Below, in pieces: positions 5,238-5,242 of a stretch of 5,242 nucleotides of DNA. The position numbers were made by a program, and so were the translations under genes. Source of the DNA: Anaerolineales bacterium UBA3082 (GTDB taxonomy: Bacteria > Chloroflexota > Anaerolineae > UBA7937); the NCBI GenBank assembly GCA_002366595.1, contig DFBK01000027.1, positions 1 to 5,242 of the forward strand, given 5' to 3'. A model generated the notes under the pieces. The model did not search any database. It saw only the letters and a program-made list of their open reading frames with translations, and had not been told where the DNA came from. Position 1 is the stretch's first letter. Each line of letters begins with the position of its first letter.

Positions 5238-5242
5238 ATGTC

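Noticed and set aside
1..5242. New defence, CRISPR or toxin-antitoxin system
   Set aside because: All supported genes belong to known housekeeping families; no spaced direct repeats or paired small genes were seen.

Overview
The window is bacterial and gene-dense, and every gene I can support lies on the minus strand. Read in the direction of transcription (right to left) it holds a small heat-shock protein gene (hsp20), an ATP-dependent Lon protease gene (lon), a molybdopterin adenylyltransferase gene (mogA), a gap of about 330 bases, and the 5' two thirds of a ribonuclease J gene that runs off the left edge. No RNA genes or CRISPR array were seen. The lineage cannot be fixed from the sequence. 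Strong Shine-Dalgarno sites, a sigma-70 type promoter and RNase J point to a bacterium outside the E. coli group. The hsp20-lon-mogA block is GC-rich with G/C-ending codons, while the RNase J gene is clearly AT-richer.

Layout. 5080-5242: a short palindrome-bounded segment with insertion-sequence-like ends and no gene. 5039-5067: a good sigma-70 type promoter (TTGAGA, 17 bp, TAAAAT) facing hsp20, with an inverted repeat in its spacer. 4967-5032: an hsp20 leader with a hairpin near the predicted 5' end. 1443-4966: a tightly coupled operon hsp20-lon-mogA, where the hsp20 stop overlaps the lon start (TGATG) and the lon stop abuts the mogA start (TAGATG). The first ~56 codons of lon contain an imperfect DNA palindrome and are not typical Lon sequence. 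1412-1445: a 14-bp perfect hairpin that includes the mogA stop codon. 1111-1442: an intergenic stretch with a purine-rich leader (minus strand) before RNase J. 1-1110: RNase J, lacking its C-terminal third.

How they fit together. Hsp20 holds unfolding proteins in a soluble state and Lon degrades damaged ones, so the first two genes form a protein quality-control unit from one promoter. MogA belongs to molybdenum cofactor synthesis and is an unexpected third member, tied to lon by translational coupling. RNase J acts in mRNA decay and maturation. Its different base composition suggests separate ancestry, or a contig join, near 1120-1440. I found no new defence or mobile system. The most useful leads are the palindromic N-terminal extension of lon, the compositional break before RNase J, the mogA coupling, and the MITE-like segment at the right edge.
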